The position numbers were made by a program, and so were the translations under genes. Shown here piece by piece: positions 1-8,941 of a stretch of 64,000 nt of DNA. The stretch comes from Intestinibacter sp964449895 (lineage in GTDB: Bacteria; Bacillota; Clostridia; Peptostreptococcales; Peptostreptococcaceae), in contig CAYVBY010000004.1 in the NCBI GenBank assembly GCA_964449895.1, positions 87,724 through 151,723 of the forward strand, in the 5' to 3' direction. Within the stretch, counting starts at the first letter, position 1, and the number at the start of each line of letters is the position of its first letter. The notes beneath the pieces are model-generated. The model saw only the letters and a list, made by a program, of their open reading frames with translations. It ran no database searches and was not told the DNA's origin.

Positions 1-1774
1 TTAATCTAATAAATATATCTTCTATTTCTAGATTTTTCAATTCTTCAAAAAAGTTACTATCTTCTTCATAATAAACAAATACATAATTTACAAAAGCATT
101 ATCTAACTGTCTATTTTGATTAATTAGATTTTGATTTGAGTTGTTTTTTTTTAAAGTTTCTAGTTCTAAATTGTTTTTTATATCATTTATATTTCTATCT
201 AATAAAATATTTGACATATCTAAAAATCCATATCCATTAGAATTTGAAGGATATACATTTGTTCTACTACGCCTTGCATTTTGCAAAAGTAGAGATTTTA
301 ATTTTTGAGAATATAAATATAAATCATTTCCTTGAGTTATTCCCCACTGCATTAAAAGTGCACAACATCCTGTAACATGAGGAGTTGCCATACTAGTTCC
401 TGTTAAAGCTCCAGTTGTTCCTCCTATCAAATAAGATACTATATTTTCACCTGGAGCCAATAAATCTGGTTTATATATTCCTATATCTATATCTCCTCTT
501 CCAGAAAAAGTTGAAACTATATCTGTCAGAGAATTATAACTACCTACTGTTATTACTCTACTTGCAGTTCCTGGGACTGTAACAGTCAAAATTCCACTTG
601 GAGATAAAAATCTAGTATCCCTACTTAACCCCTCAGATGTAGGTAAATACAAATCTATTACTCCATCAATAATATTTATTTTTGAAAATACAATCTTCCA
701 AATTCCTGGCGTTATTTGATTTTCTGAACTCAATCTAATTGTGATTCTCCTTTGAATTGAATAAGGCATTATATCATAAAAAATACCTGTTATTTGTGTT
801 CCTCTTAAATTATATGATATCCTCTGATTTGATATTGAAAGAGTTTGAGACTCTTCATTTGATGGGTTTAAAACAACTATTGTAAATTCATCTGCAAAAT
901 TGGGCCAAATGTTTATATTTAGTATTGTTTCCCCTTGACCTACTACAAATTCTACAGTTTCTTCATTTTCTTCTTTTAAATTAATTCTTTTGTGTCCACC
1001 TTTATTAGCATTATTTCCTGCTGCTACTACAATATTATTTTTCCAAAATAAACACATCTCATCTATATATTGTTCAAATAAAGATTCTCCCCTATGAGAG
1101 CCTTCATTTGTACCATAACTCATATTAATAGCCACTGGTCTATCTAATTCTAAAGCCCTATCTAAAATAAATTTGATTGCTCTCATAAATTCTGTACTTC
1201 TAGAATATACATCAGTTTGCCTATTTCCAACTCTAACTACTATAAACTCAGCACTATTTGCAATTTGAGCACAAATAGAAGCTACATGTGTTCCATGTGT
1301 AGCTGTAATAGATATTGGTATATCAAATCTTCCATTTATAGCTTGATTTATTTGAGAATTTGTATATAATGTTCCTTCTTTAAATCCTTCAGGAGGATTA
1401 TTTCCCATGGATTGATCCCAATAATAAATAATTTTTGAATTTCCATCATTATTTTTAAAAACAGGCAAAGTATAATCTATGCCAGAATCTATAATCCCTA
1501 TTAACACACCTTCTCCAGTTAAACTTGTTCTATTTTTAAAAGATGTTATTCCCGATGCTAAAAAGCTCTGTTCATCTTGAGTTTCCAAAATAAAAGGTCT
1601 TTCTATATACTCTATTTCTGTAAAGCTTAAAAGCTCATCAAATAAATTAGGATTTTTAGAAGTTATAATAGCAAAATTGTCATTTAATATTTCAACCTCA
1701 ATATCTAATTTATTTTCCAATTCTAATATATCTCCATTGTATTTTACAATAACTTCATAATCTATATAAATCAC
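1..1774 (-). CDS. Csp-type germination subtilisin (S8 family), 3' end outside window
   Basis: The gene reads in one frame from about 1774 to the window edge with no stop, so the C-terminus is missing. All three subtilase motifs are visible: Asp in GIIDSGIDYT (codons near 1487), His in THGTHVAS (near 1290) and Ser in GTSMATPH (near 385). Between His and Ser lies a beta-rich insert of about 150 residues, matching the jelly-roll domain of clostridial CspB. An N-terminal prodomain-like stretch (YEVIVKYNGD) precedes the Asp, and no signal peptide is seen. Csp proteases cleave and activate the cortex lytic enzyme SleC during germination. GTG at 1774 is the longest conventional start, but it lies inside the ribosome binding site AAGGTGAT; the codon at the normal spacing is ATA (1765-1763). 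It overlaps the upstream small gene. A generic extracellular S8 protease is less likely given the insert. Confidence 0.8.
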   Translation of the reverse strand, partial: MIYIDYEVIVKYNGDILELENKLDIEVEILNDNFAIITSKNPNLFDELLSFTEIEYIERPFILETQDEQSFLASGITSFKNRTSLTGEGVLIGIIDSGIDYTLPVFKNNDGNSKIIYYWDQSMGNNPPEGFKEGTLYTNSQINQAINGRFDIPISITATHGTHVASICAQIANSAEFIVVRVGNRQTDVYSRSTEFMRAIKFILDRALELDRPVAINMSYGTNEGSHRGESLFEQYIDEMCLFWKNNIVVAAGNNANKGGHKRINLKEENEETVEFVVGQGETILNINIWPNFADEFTIVVLNPSNEESQTLSISNQRISYNLRGTQITGIFYDIMPYSIQRRITIRLSSENQITPGIWKIVFSKINIIDGVIDLYLPTSEGLSRDTRFLSPSGILTVTVPGTASRVITVGSYNSLTDIVSTFSGRGDIDIGIYKPDLLAPGENIVSYLIGGTTGALTGTSMATPHVTGCCALLMQWGITQGNDLYLYSQKLKSLLLQNARRSRTNVYPSNSNGYGFLDMSNILLDRNINDIKNNLELETLKKNNSNQNLINQNRQLDNAFVNYVFVYYEEDSNFFEELKNLEIEDIFIRL

Positions 1775-1977
1775 CTTCTTTCTTCTATTTTTTTACTTAA
1801 ATGAAGCATCATAGATTTAGAATAATCAGATATGTTCTTTGGAATACAATTGTAACTAGATAAAAGGGCGTATATCTCTAATGCTCTTTTGTAATCTTTT
1901 TTACCTGCATAAGATTTATACGCCTCTTTAGATAATTCTTGACTTATTTTATTAATTCTCTTTGATCTTTCTCTCAA
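1771..1977 (-). CDS. small charged hypothetical protein upstream of csp
   Basis: I do not recognise this protein of about 68 residues. It is rich in Lys, Arg and Glu, predicted helical, with no membrane segment or cysteine cluster. The frame can be extended to an ATG at 1995, but that codon has no ribosome binding site. TTG at 1977 sits 8 bases after AGGGG, so I prefer it; the product then begins MRERSKRINK. Its TGA stop overlaps the start region of the Csp-like protease, so the two are probably translationally coupled and co-transcribed. It may be a helper or regulator of that protease, but this rests on position only. The orphan histidine kinase lies 74 bp upstream on the same strand. Confidence 0.6.
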   Translation of the reverse strand: MRERSKRINKISQELSKEAYKSYAGKKDYKRALEIYALLSSYNCIPKNISDYSKSMMLHLSKKIEERR

Positions 1978-2051
1978 TAAAATTACCCCTAACATAATCT
2001 TTTTTAAATAATATTCTAAAAAAATAAGATTATGACTATATTTTAAAGTAA

Positions 2052-3461
2052 TTATATATCTGATAGGGCAACTGCTATATTTTGTATTCTTTCTTCTTCA
2101 GAAAAAATATGTTCTTCATTTATATCACATAAAACATTTGCTATTTTTACAGTAAATTCACTACCTTCTCCAACTTTACTTTCAACTGTAACTTCTCCAT
2201 TATGCATTTTAGCAAATGATTCTACAAGTGAAAGACCTATCCCTGTTCCTTCTTTTATAACACTTCTTTCATCATTTATTCTTCCATAAGCTTTAAAAAT
2301 TCTATTTATATTTTCTTGAGATATACCAATGCCATTGTCCTTTACCTTTATATACACAAATTCTTCATCATGACTTAAACTAACTAATACTAATGCCCCT
2401 TCTTTTTTTCTAAATTTTAATGCATTTGATATTAAGTTTATGACTACCTTTTCAATTTTTTCATAATCAAAGCCTACAATAAGCTCTTCTATATCTGTAT
2501 CAAATATAATATTTGTATTATTTATTTTCACAAAATCTCTTACTGATTCGCAAATATTTTCTATAAAGCAAATGATATCTTGATTTGTTGGATTAAAATC
2601 AAAATAGCCTAAATCTAATTTAGTTTTAGAAGATAAATCATTTACTATCTTCATTATTCTTAATGAATTTTGCTTTATAAGTTCAACATGTCTTAAAACA
2701 TCTCTTTCATAAATATTTTGGTCTACCTTTTTTTCTATAAGTTGAGTAGTGGCTAATATCATATTTAAGGGATTTTTTATTTCATGAGATACAAAAGAAA
2801 AGAACTTATCTCTAGTTTCTTTTTTGTTCATAACATAATTAGTTCTATCTGTTATATCAGTCAATATAACATAAGAAACATTAACTTTATTATCATCATA
2901 TGAAATAGGATAAGATCTAAACCATACCCATTTGCTTCCATGTTTTGTATTTATTTTTATTCTTTTGTCTATTATTTGAAGATAATCATAATGTATTTCG
3001 TCATTTTCACTTTCTTTGTCTATATATTTATAAAAGCCCTCTTCTATATCACAAGGAATTTTACAAGATTCTCCAAATAAAGTTTCATACGAATCATTTA
3101 CAAATAATATTTTTTCATCATTAATTAAAAGAAAAACATCATCAAATCTTTTTACATCCAAAAGTAATTTTTCTTGTATATCATTAGATATACACTCTGT
3201 TTCGCAAAACCAAATTATAAAATTATCATCCTCTATTTGTTCTATTTGTAAATTGTAAATCCTTTTATCTATTTTTATTTGTTTAGAAATTCCACTCATT
3301 ATACAATCTTTTAGAACATTCTTCATATCCATATTATATTTTTCTGTTATATATATTTTATAAGCTGAATTTGAATCTTTTATGATTATATCTCCATCTT
3401 TAATCTTAACTATAATAAATGGAATGGGACTTTTAAACAATACATTTTTATAATCGTACAT
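2052..3461 (-). CDS. orphan PAS-domain sensor histidine kinase, cytoplasmic
   Basis: This is a 469-residue kinase without predicted membrane spans. Residues about 1-85 and 100-205 look like two PAS-type sensor regions. The HisKA dimerisation helix follows, with phospho-acceptor His226 in FVSHEIKNPLN. The ATPase domain shows the N box (NLISNALKF, about 342), the G1 box (DNGIGI, about 375) and the G2 box (GTGIGLSL, about 405). No response regulator gene is adjacent. In clostridia, orphan kinases of this build often feed phosphate to Spo0A, and the short acidic tail ending ALSDI resembles tails I recall on such kinases. That role is inference; neighbouring csp fits a sporulation setting. ATG follows GGAGG by 9 bases. 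Confidence 0.85.
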   Translation of the reverse strand: MYDYKNVLFKSPIPFIIVKIKDGDIIIKDSNSAYKIYITEKYNMDMKNVLKDCIMSGISKQIKIDKRIYNLQIEQIEDDNFIIWFCETECISNDIQEKLLLDVKRFDDVFLLINDEKILFVNDSYETLFGESCKIPCDIEEGFYKYIDKESENDEIHYDYLQIIDKRIKINTKHGSKWVWFRSYPISYDDNKVNVSYVILTDITDRTNYVMNKKETRDKFFSFVSHEIKNPLNMILATTQLIEKKVDQNIYERDVLRHVELIKQNSLRIMKIVNDLSSKTKLDLGYFDFNPTNQDIICFIENICESVRDFVKINNTNIIFDTDIEELIVGFDYEKIEKVVINLISNALKFRKKEGALVLVSLSHDEEFVYIKVKDNGIGISQENINRIFKAYGRINDERSVIKEGTGIGLSLVESFAKMHNGEVTVESKVGEGSEFTVKIANVLCDINEEHIFSEEERIQNIAVALSDI

Positions 3462-3653
3462 GAACTAAATCCTCCAATTAAATTACAAACTTCTATATAG
3501 ATAATATCCCTAAATTATTTTATGATATAATTTTAATTATATCACAAAATAATATTTATTTTTTAATCATTTCTAAAAATTACCATATTTTTGTATTTTT
3601 TTGTAAATAAAATCAAATTCAATATTTAATTTTTTTATACTATATGTTTTATA

Positions 3654-4607
3654 TTATATATCTATATTATCTTCTATATTTTCGCTATTTACTGTAACAG
3701 ATATTTCTCTTTCAATTTTATTTTCTCCACTTCCACATGATACAATTATTTTTTCTGTTCCTTCTCTAAGACCTACAATTTCTCCATTTTCTTGTAGTCT
3801 TATTTTTCTATCAACAGGTAATTTGCTCTCTGAAAATCTATACTTAACCTCTGGTACTTTTAGATTTGAAGGTTCTGTCTCAACCTTACTTTCTATAAAT
3901 TTTTTTTCTCCTATTTCTAAAAATATTTCATCATCTACTTTTATGTTTTTTAGTTTTGCAACTATATTATAAAAATATGTTTCTTTTTTAGAATTTGCAT
4001 CTACTAAAATACTTGCCTTTCCAACTCCAACTGCATAGATTTTATTATTTATTATTTTTAAAATATTTTCATTTGAACTTTTGTATTTAACTTCATATTC
4101 TTCATCAAATCTATCAAAATCAACCTCTACAGAATTATTTATAGCTGAAACATCTCCAACATATTTTAAAGTCCCATCTATAGTCGTATTTAAATCAACA
4201 ACCTTAGGATCTACTACTAAAATATTAAATTTTTTAAGTATCCTATTATTTTTTACAATTGCCACAGATGTAAGTCCTTTTTTTATTCCTGTTATTTTTA
4301 CTGTATTTTTCATGATTTTAGAAGTATCTTCTATTTTTATTATTTTATCCTCATCTAAATTTTTAAATTCTATCTTGGGATTTTTAGCATAGGAAGGAAT
4401 TTTTACATAATCTCCCACAGAAAAAATCACATCTTTATTTAACTTTACTACATATTTATCTATATCTTTTATATATTGACCTTTAACTATGTCTATTTCT
4501 ATCCCTTTTATTTGAGGACTTATTATTCCATTCTTAAATAGAAAAAATTGTAAGATAAATACTATAGGAAAAATCAAAAGAGCTATTGTAATTTTTTTAT
4601 TTTTCAA
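3654..4607 (-). CDS. membrane-anchored surface protein with Ig-like (BIG2-type) domains
   Basis: The 317-residue product starts with a short basic stretch and a hydrophobic segment (about residues 6-25) that acts as an uncleaved anchor or signal peptide. The rest is beta-rich. Repeated patterns such as VKITGIKKGLTSVAIV, IYAVGVGKASILV and IVGLREGTEKIIVS match the ends of bacterial Ig-like group 2 domains, giving about three domains in tandem. No LPXTG motif or second membrane span is seen. Domains of this type serve in adhesion and as surface stalks; the ligand is unknown. The start is TTG, 8 bases after AAAGGAG. It lies head to head with the PfoR-like gene across a 250-bp region holding a long inverted repeat. 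Confidence 0.75.
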   Translation of the reverse strand: MKNKKITIALLIFPIVFILQFFLFKNGIISPQIKGIEIDIVKGQYIKDIDKYVVKLNKDVIFSVGDYVKIPSYAKNPKIEFKNLDEDKIIKIEDTSKIMKNTVKITGIKKGLTSVAIVKNNRILKKFNILVVDPKVVDLNTTIDGTLKYVGDVSAINNSVEVDFDRFDEEYEVKYKSSNENILKIINNKIYAVGVGKASILVDANSKKETYFYNIVAKLKNIKVDDEIFLEIGEKKFIESKVETEPSNLKVPEVKYRFSESKLPVDRKIRLQENGEIVGLREGTEKIIVSCGSGENKIEREISVTVNSENIEDNIDI

Positions 4608-4710
4608 CTTATTTACTCCTTTCCCATATATAAGTAACTTATTCTATTTAAATTAACTTTTTAAACATATTTTAAATTATTATCAATTATTTAAAATAAT
4701 AATCAATATT

Positions 4711-4757
4711 TTTATTTAATATTACAAATCAATTATTCATTTGTAATGTTAAATAAA
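4711..4757. repeat. 19-bp inverted repeat between divergent genes
   Basis: Arms at 4711-4729 and 4739-4757 are complementary at 18 of 19 positions (the exception can form a G-U pair), with a 9-nt loop. A second, weaker hairpin (AAAAATACT / AGTATTTTT) follows within 40 bases. Both lie 100-150 bp upstream of the PfoR-like start, so they could form in its 5' untranslated region or act as a protein-binding site. No gene ends here, so a simple terminator role is not obvious. Confidence 0.7.
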
Positions 4758-4857
4758 AAATACTATAATTTATATAAAGTATTTTTATAAGAAAATATTT
4801 ATTCTAAAAGATATAATATTATTCATAAACTAATTTTTAAAGAAAGGAATCGTATAA

Positions 4858-5907
4858 ATGAAAAATACTAAAAAAAGAAGAAGCTTTAAAGAATTTGCAA
4901 AAGACAAAAATATTGAAATATCTGTTCAAAGATATTTAATAGATGCACTTAGCTTTATGGCTTCAGGATTATTTGCATCATTATTAATAGGTACTATATT
5001 TAACACTCTTGGAGATAAGCTTGGAATTTCATTATTTACAGAAGTAATAAGTCCTTTATCTAAACAAGCAACTGGACCTGCAATAGCCGTAGCAATAGCT
5101 TATGGACTTCAATCTCCACCTCTTGTAATGTTTTCTTGTGTACTTGTAGGAGCATGCGGTAATGAACTTGGAGGACCTGTTGGTGCGTTTGTAGCTACTA
5201 TATTTGCCTGTGAAATAGGTAAATTAGTTTCTAAAGAAACAAAAGTAGATATATTAGTAACTCCAGCTGTAACTATTTTAGTAGGGGTATTAGTATCTCA
5301 AATTGTTGGACCTGCTGTATCTGCATTTATGACTTCTTTTGGTAATATAATAATGAGTGCTACAGAAATGCAACCTGTATTAATGGGTGTAATAGTATCT
5401 GTATTAGTTGGTATAGCTTTAACCCTACCTATAAGTAGTGCTGCCATTTGTATAATGTTAGGTCTTAGTGGACTTGCTGGTGGAGCTGCAACAGTAGGAT
5501 GTTGTTGTCAAATGGTAGGATTTGCTGTTATGAGTTTTAGAGAGAACGGTATAGGTGGATTATTTGCCCAAGGTATAGGTACTTCAATGCTTCAAATGGG
5601 TAATATCGTTAAAAACTGGAAAATATGGATTCCTCCAACTTTAGCATCTGCAATACTTGGACCTCTATCTACAGTAGTTTTCAAAATGGAAAATATTCCT
5701 ATAGGATCTGGTATGGGTACTTGTGGTCTTGTAGGACAATTTGGTGTATTTACTGCTATGACTGAAGCAGGTAAAGGTGGAGCTTTAATGTGGGCTGGTA
5801 TATTATTATTAAATTTCATACTTCCTGCAATTGTAACTTTAATTATTGCCGAATTTATGAGAGCTAAAAATTGGATAAAACCAGGAGATTTAAAATTAGA
5901 TATTTAA
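4858..5907 (+). CDS. pfoR: PfoR-like PTS EIIC-family membrane protein
   Basis: A 349-residue integral membrane protein with about ten hydrophobic segments rich in Gly, Ala and Ser. It matches the stand-alone EIIC family that includes PfoR, described in Clostridium perfringens as a positive regulator of perfringolysin O. Characteristic stretches include LIGTIFNTLGDKLG, the loop GACGNELGGPVGAF, and GSGMGTCGLVGQFG near residue 285. There are no IIA or IIB domains or genes next to it, so a sugar substrate cannot be assigned; these proteins may transport or sense a small molecule. The ATG follows AAAGGAA by 8 bases, and a strong hairpin terminator follows the stop. The symbol reflects family resemblance; no cytolysin gene is seen here. 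Confidence 0.7.
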   Translation: MKNTKKRRSFKEFAKDKNIEISVQRYLIDALSFMASGLFASLLIGTIFNTLGDKLGISLFTEVISPLSKQATGPAIAVAIAYGLQSPPLVMFSCVLVGACGNELGGPVGAFVATIFACEIGKLVSKETKVDILVTPAVTILVGVLVSQIVGPAVSAFMTSFGNIIMSATEMQPVLMGVIVSVLVGIALTLPISSAAICIMLGLSGLAGGAATVGCCCQMVGFAVMSFRENGIGGLFAQGIGTSMLQMGNIVKNWKIWIPPTLASAILGPLSTVVFKMENIPIGSGMGTCGLVGQFGVFTAMTEAGKGGALMWAGILLLNFILPAIVTLIIAEFMRAKNWIKPGDLKLDI

Positions 5908-5935
5908 TATAAGAAAATCTTTTTTCATATATAAT

Positions 5936-5969
5936 AAAATAAGAAGGCTATTAATAGCCTTCTTATTTT
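5936..5969. terminator. bidirectional terminator between pfoR-like and TPR genes
   Basis: Fifteen-base-pair perfect hairpin with a TTAA loop. A-rich and T-rich flanks make it an intrinsic terminator in both directions; it overlaps the stop of the minus-strand TPR gene. Confidence 0.9.
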
Positions 5970-7015
5970 ATTACTGCTTTTAATAACCATTTTAATGCGC
6001 CTTCAGTTTCTTTCCATAACTCAAAGTTTTCATTATAATAGTAAGTCGCTTCTGTATATAAAACAGGATCAATTACTGAACCAGACGCTCTTAAAGCTGC
6101 AGTCCATTGCATTAAAAATAATCCTATAAATTTATTTTTCTTGACACCTTCTTTTACTGAAGCTTTAGCAAAATATAAGTTTCCATTTTTGAAATAATAT
6201 AAAGCTTTAAAATAATCCCATTGTGCTGATTGTTCATCTTTATATCTTAAGAATAATTCATTTACAGCTTTTCTATCATTTTTACTTATTAATAAATGTA
6301 GTAATTTGAATTTATTACCTTGATTATCATCTTCGTCCATTTCTAATAATAATTCTAATATAGATTTAGCTTCTGTATAATTTTTATTTTTCATAAGTAA
6401 AATTGCTAAATCTTGTGCAGCCATCATATATGGTCTTCCAGAAGCATTTTTCCAATAATTTGTTGTATTTTCTTTATCTTCAATCATTTCTTCTGCAACA
6501 GCCATAGCTTGTTTTAAGTAGTCTAATCTATCTGCAAAAGGAATATCTTCATGTGCAAGCCCCATTAAAGCTCTATATTTTGATTCTTTAAGTTCTTTTT
6601 CACTTAATTGTTTTTGAGCTGGTACTTCAACTACTTCTTCAGCTTCTATAGCTTCTTCACATATTTCTACATTTTGTACTTCATTTGTATTTTCTACTAC
6701 ATCTTCTTTATCAAGTAAAGCTCTTATTATTTCTGATTTTGATTTTATAGTTTTTGAGCTAACACCTGTTTTTTGAGAAAAATCTTTTTTTGTAATGTAC
6801 ATAGGATGTTTTCTTTTAAACATTTCGTTATCTTCTAGTACTATATTTAATATAGAAGCTACCCATATATCACATCTAGATGAACTTAATATTTCTACAT
6901 CTTTTTTTTCTATTTTTTCTAAAATATCTAAACTCATGTCTTTATATTGTTCATTTAGATTTTCCTTACAGTATTCTATTACTGCAGTTTTTATTTCATT
7001 AACTCTATTTTTCAT
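5963..7015 (-). CDS. TPR protein with N-terminal DUF6398/HTH-like domain
   Basis: The 350-residue product has two parts. Residues about 1-105 resemble the DUF6398 domain: an all-alpha region ending in a helix-turn-helix-like stretch (FSQKTGVSSKTIKSKSEII). An acidic linker of about 40 residues follows. The remainder is helical and TPR-like (for example DLAILLMKNKNYTEAKSILELLLEMD and LFLRYKDEQSAQWDYFKALYYFKNGNL). Such proteins are common in clostridia and mostly uncharacterised; protein-protein or nucleic-acid binding is plausible. It has its own good ribosome binding site (GGGAGG) and is a single-gene unit ending in the hairpin at its stop. Confidence 0.7.
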   Translation of the reverse strand: MKNRVNEIKTAVIEYCKENLNEQYKDMSLDILEKIEKKDVEILSSSRCDIWVASILNIVLEDNEMFKRKHPMYITKKDFSQKTGVSSKTIKSKSEIIRALLDKEDVVENTNEVQNVEICEEAIEAEEVVEVPAQKQLSEKELKESKYRALMGLAHEDIPFADRLDYLKQAMAVAEEMIEDKENTTNYWKNASGRPYMMAAQDLAILLMKNKNYTEAKSILELLLEMDEDDNQGNKFKLLHLLISKNDRKAVNELFLRYKDEQSAQWDYFKALYYFKNGNLYFAKASVKEGVKKNKFIGLFLMQWTAALRASGSVIDPVLYTEATYYYNENFELWKETEGALKWLLKAVIK

Positions 7016-7341
7016 TTATATCCTCCCATATCAAATTCCTACCTATAATATTATATCATTTTATAAAAAACTCTTCATTATAAGATTTATAAATTCATAT
7101 AAACTTTTAATTATTTAATAAAATAAATTAGTAAAATTTATAGCATACCTATATAATCTATCATATTTTTTAATATTTTTCCACAATTTTAAAAAGAATA
7201 TCATTTACTATATGCTATAAAAAAGTATCTTATTATAAAAATATAATTTGTAAATTTTACTATAATTATCTAATTGTATAAAATTATTTAAATTGAAAAT
7301 AATATTTATTATAAAATTTGCTTAAAATATGAGGTATTTTT
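7016..7341. other. 326-bp divergent intergenic region
   Basis: Very AT-rich. It separates the minus-strand TPR gene from the plus-strand reductase-like gene and must hold both promoters. The only structure I see is a pair of 9-base inverted sequences, TATAGCATA near 7140 and TATGCTATA near 7212. They are too far apart for a simple operator. No open frame or RNA motif is evident. Confidence 0.5.
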
Positions 7342-8451
7342 ATGAATAATTTAAAAAAGATACTATTAAATAAACTACCCGAATTTAAAGATTATACTTT
7401 AAATTTTCTAAATGGTAATATGTCCAAAACCCAATACGAAACTTTTTCTAAAAGTTATGGCGTGTATGCCCAAAGAAATCAAAACTCATTTATGATTAAT
7501 CTTCGAACTTCCTGTGGTACAATATCTAAATGTCAATTACACACAATATATCAATTTGCCCATAGCTATGGTTTAGATTATATCTATCTAAGTACTAGAC
7601 AATGTATTCAATTACATAATTTAGATATGGATACACTTATAAATATCATGGAAAAATGTATACATAAAGATATTTTTACAATAGGATGTGGAAGAGATTT
7701 CCCAAGAAATATTGGACTTTCACCTTTATCTGGAGTAGATATAGAAGAAAGTTTCGATGTAACTGCCTATGCTATAGCTACTGATAAATATTTTCTAAAT
7801 AAAATAAATCTCCCTACAAAATTCAAAGTATTTTTCGCTAATTCATATAGAGATTCTTTTTTAGCAGCTATACAAGATCTAGGATTTGTAGCTGTACTCA
7901 AAAACGATATTTCATATTTTCAAGTATATGTAGGAGGATGTTTTGGAAAAAATCCTAGACTAGGTCTTAAAGTCCCTTATTTAATAGATCCTAGTAATAT
8001 ACTTTACTATGTTGAAGGACTTACCAAGCTTTTAATCCAAAATATAAATTGCCACAATAAACAAAAAACTAGAATAAGATATTTAATAGAAAAATTTGGT
8101 GAAGAAGAATTTATGAATATTTTTCTAAAATATGTTGAACAAGAAAAGAAAAATACATATTTAAAAATAAAGCCTAAAAAAATAAATTACTCTAAAGAAG
8201 AAATTAAAATACACTCAAATAATCCTAGACTGATAAATCAAAAACAAGTTGGTCTTTATACTATACGCATTCAACCACTTGAAGGTATATATAAATTAAA
8301 AGATTTAAAATCTCTGTTATCTACATTAGATAAAATAAAAAATCCTATTATAAGAATAGGTCTGATGCAGGAAATATATATACTAAATTTAGATGGAAAT
8401 GAAGCAAAAAAAGTTTTAGAAATCACAGAAAATGTAAATAGATATTCATAA
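7342..8451 (+). CDS. nitrite/sulfite reductase-like protein lacking the C-terminal iron-sulfur half
   Basis: The 369-residue product matches the N-terminal two thirds of assimilatory siroheme nitrite/sulfite reductases. There is a ferredoxin-like half domain (SFMINLRTSCGTISK...LSTRQCIQLHNL), a first siroheme-type domain (YVGGCFGKNPRLG near residue 200) and a second ferredoxin-like half domain (QVGLYTIRIQPLEG near 305). Family members are usually 500 residues or more. The second siroheme domain, which carries the four cysteine ligands of the 4Fe-4S cluster (C-x5-C and C-x3-C), is absent, and the sequence after the TAA shows no continuation in any frame I checked. It is either a decaying gene or a reduced protein with another role, such as siroheme binding. 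Ribosome binding site and reading frame are intact. It stands alone, with no ferredoxin or siroheme gene nearby. Confidence 0.75.
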   Translation: MNNLKKILLNKLPEFKDYTLNFLNGNMSKTQYETFSKSYGVYAQRNQNSFMINLRTSCGTISKCQLHTIYQFAHSYGLDYIYLSTRQCIQLHNLDMDTLINIMEKCIHKDIFTIGCGRDFPRNIGLSPLSGVDIEESFDVTAYAIATDKYFLNKINLPTKFKVFFANSYRDSFLAAIQDLGFVAVLKNDISYFQVYVGGCFGKNPRLGLKVPYLIDPSNILYYVEGLTKLLIQNINCHNKQKTRIRYLIEKFGEEEFMNIFLKYVEQEKKNTYLKIKPKKINYSKEEIKIHSNNPRLINQKQVGLYTIRIQPLEGIYKLKDLKSLLSTLDKIKNPIIRIGLMQEIYILNLDGNEAKKVLEITENVNRYS

Positions 8452-8518
8452 CTTTAAAATTTTCGGTACTTTTAAATCTAATATTATAACTCTATGAATA
8501 AACAAATGCTATTTAAAA

Positions 8519-8555
8519 GGCTGTAGATATTAAACTTAAGTTTATTTCTACAGCC
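8519..8555 (-). terminator. terminator of the prsA-cupin unit
   Basis: Nine-base-pair stem (GGCTGTAGA / TCTACAGCC) with an AT-rich loop. Read on the minus strand it is followed by TTTT, placing it just after the cupin gene. The plus side has no T-run, so it should not stop the reductase-like transcript well. Confidence 0.8.
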
Positions 8556-8563
8556 CATAAAAT

Positions 8564-8905
8564 CTATAAATTAATTACTACAGCTAAAAATACAAGTTCT
8601 TCTTGACCTATATTTTCAATGTAATGTTTTGCATCTGCAGTATATACAACATCGCCTTCCCCTACTTCAACTATTTCTTCACCGTCTAAAACTTTACCTT
8701 TTCCTTTTAATATATAATATACTTCAAAATCATCTATATGCTCATGTGTTCCTATACTGCCACCTACTGGAACAATTATTTTTGAAAATACCTTTGCTTT
8801 GTTTTTTAATTCGTCTCCTTCTATAATAAGATGACGAGTTATATCACCTTTTCCTCCTGCAATAGGACCTACAACTTTTGTAAGTTCATCTTTTCTTTTT
8901 ATCAT
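8564..8905 (-). CDS. small single-domain cupin protein
   Basis: A 113-residue protein made of one cupin barrel. Motif 1 is clear: GTHEHIDDFEVYYILKGKG supplies the His, His and Glu metal ligands. Motif 2 is partial (GDVVYTADAKHYIEN, with a His). Such small cupins bind a metal and may be isomerases, dioxygenases or sensors; the substrate cannot be told. A longer frame begins at 8920, but GGAGGGAG sits 5-7 bases before the ATG at 8905, which I take as the start. It lies 36 bp behind prsA on the same strand, with a terminator after it, so the two are likely co-transcribed. Confidence 0.85.
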   Translation of the reverse strand: MIKRKDELTKVVGPIAGGKGDITRHLIIEGDELKNKAKVFSKIIVPVGGSIGTHEHIDDFEVYYILKGKGKVLDGEEIVEVGEGDVVYTADAKHYIENIGQEELVFLAVVINL

Positions 8906-8941
8906 ATTTACTCCCTCCATATCAATTTAATATTAAACTTT

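Noticed and set aside
4081..4392. Plus-strand frame opposite the Ig-like gene
   Set aside because: It is the complement of a convincing gene with signal and Ig-like motifs, has no ribosome binding site, and its composition is typical of antisense frames.
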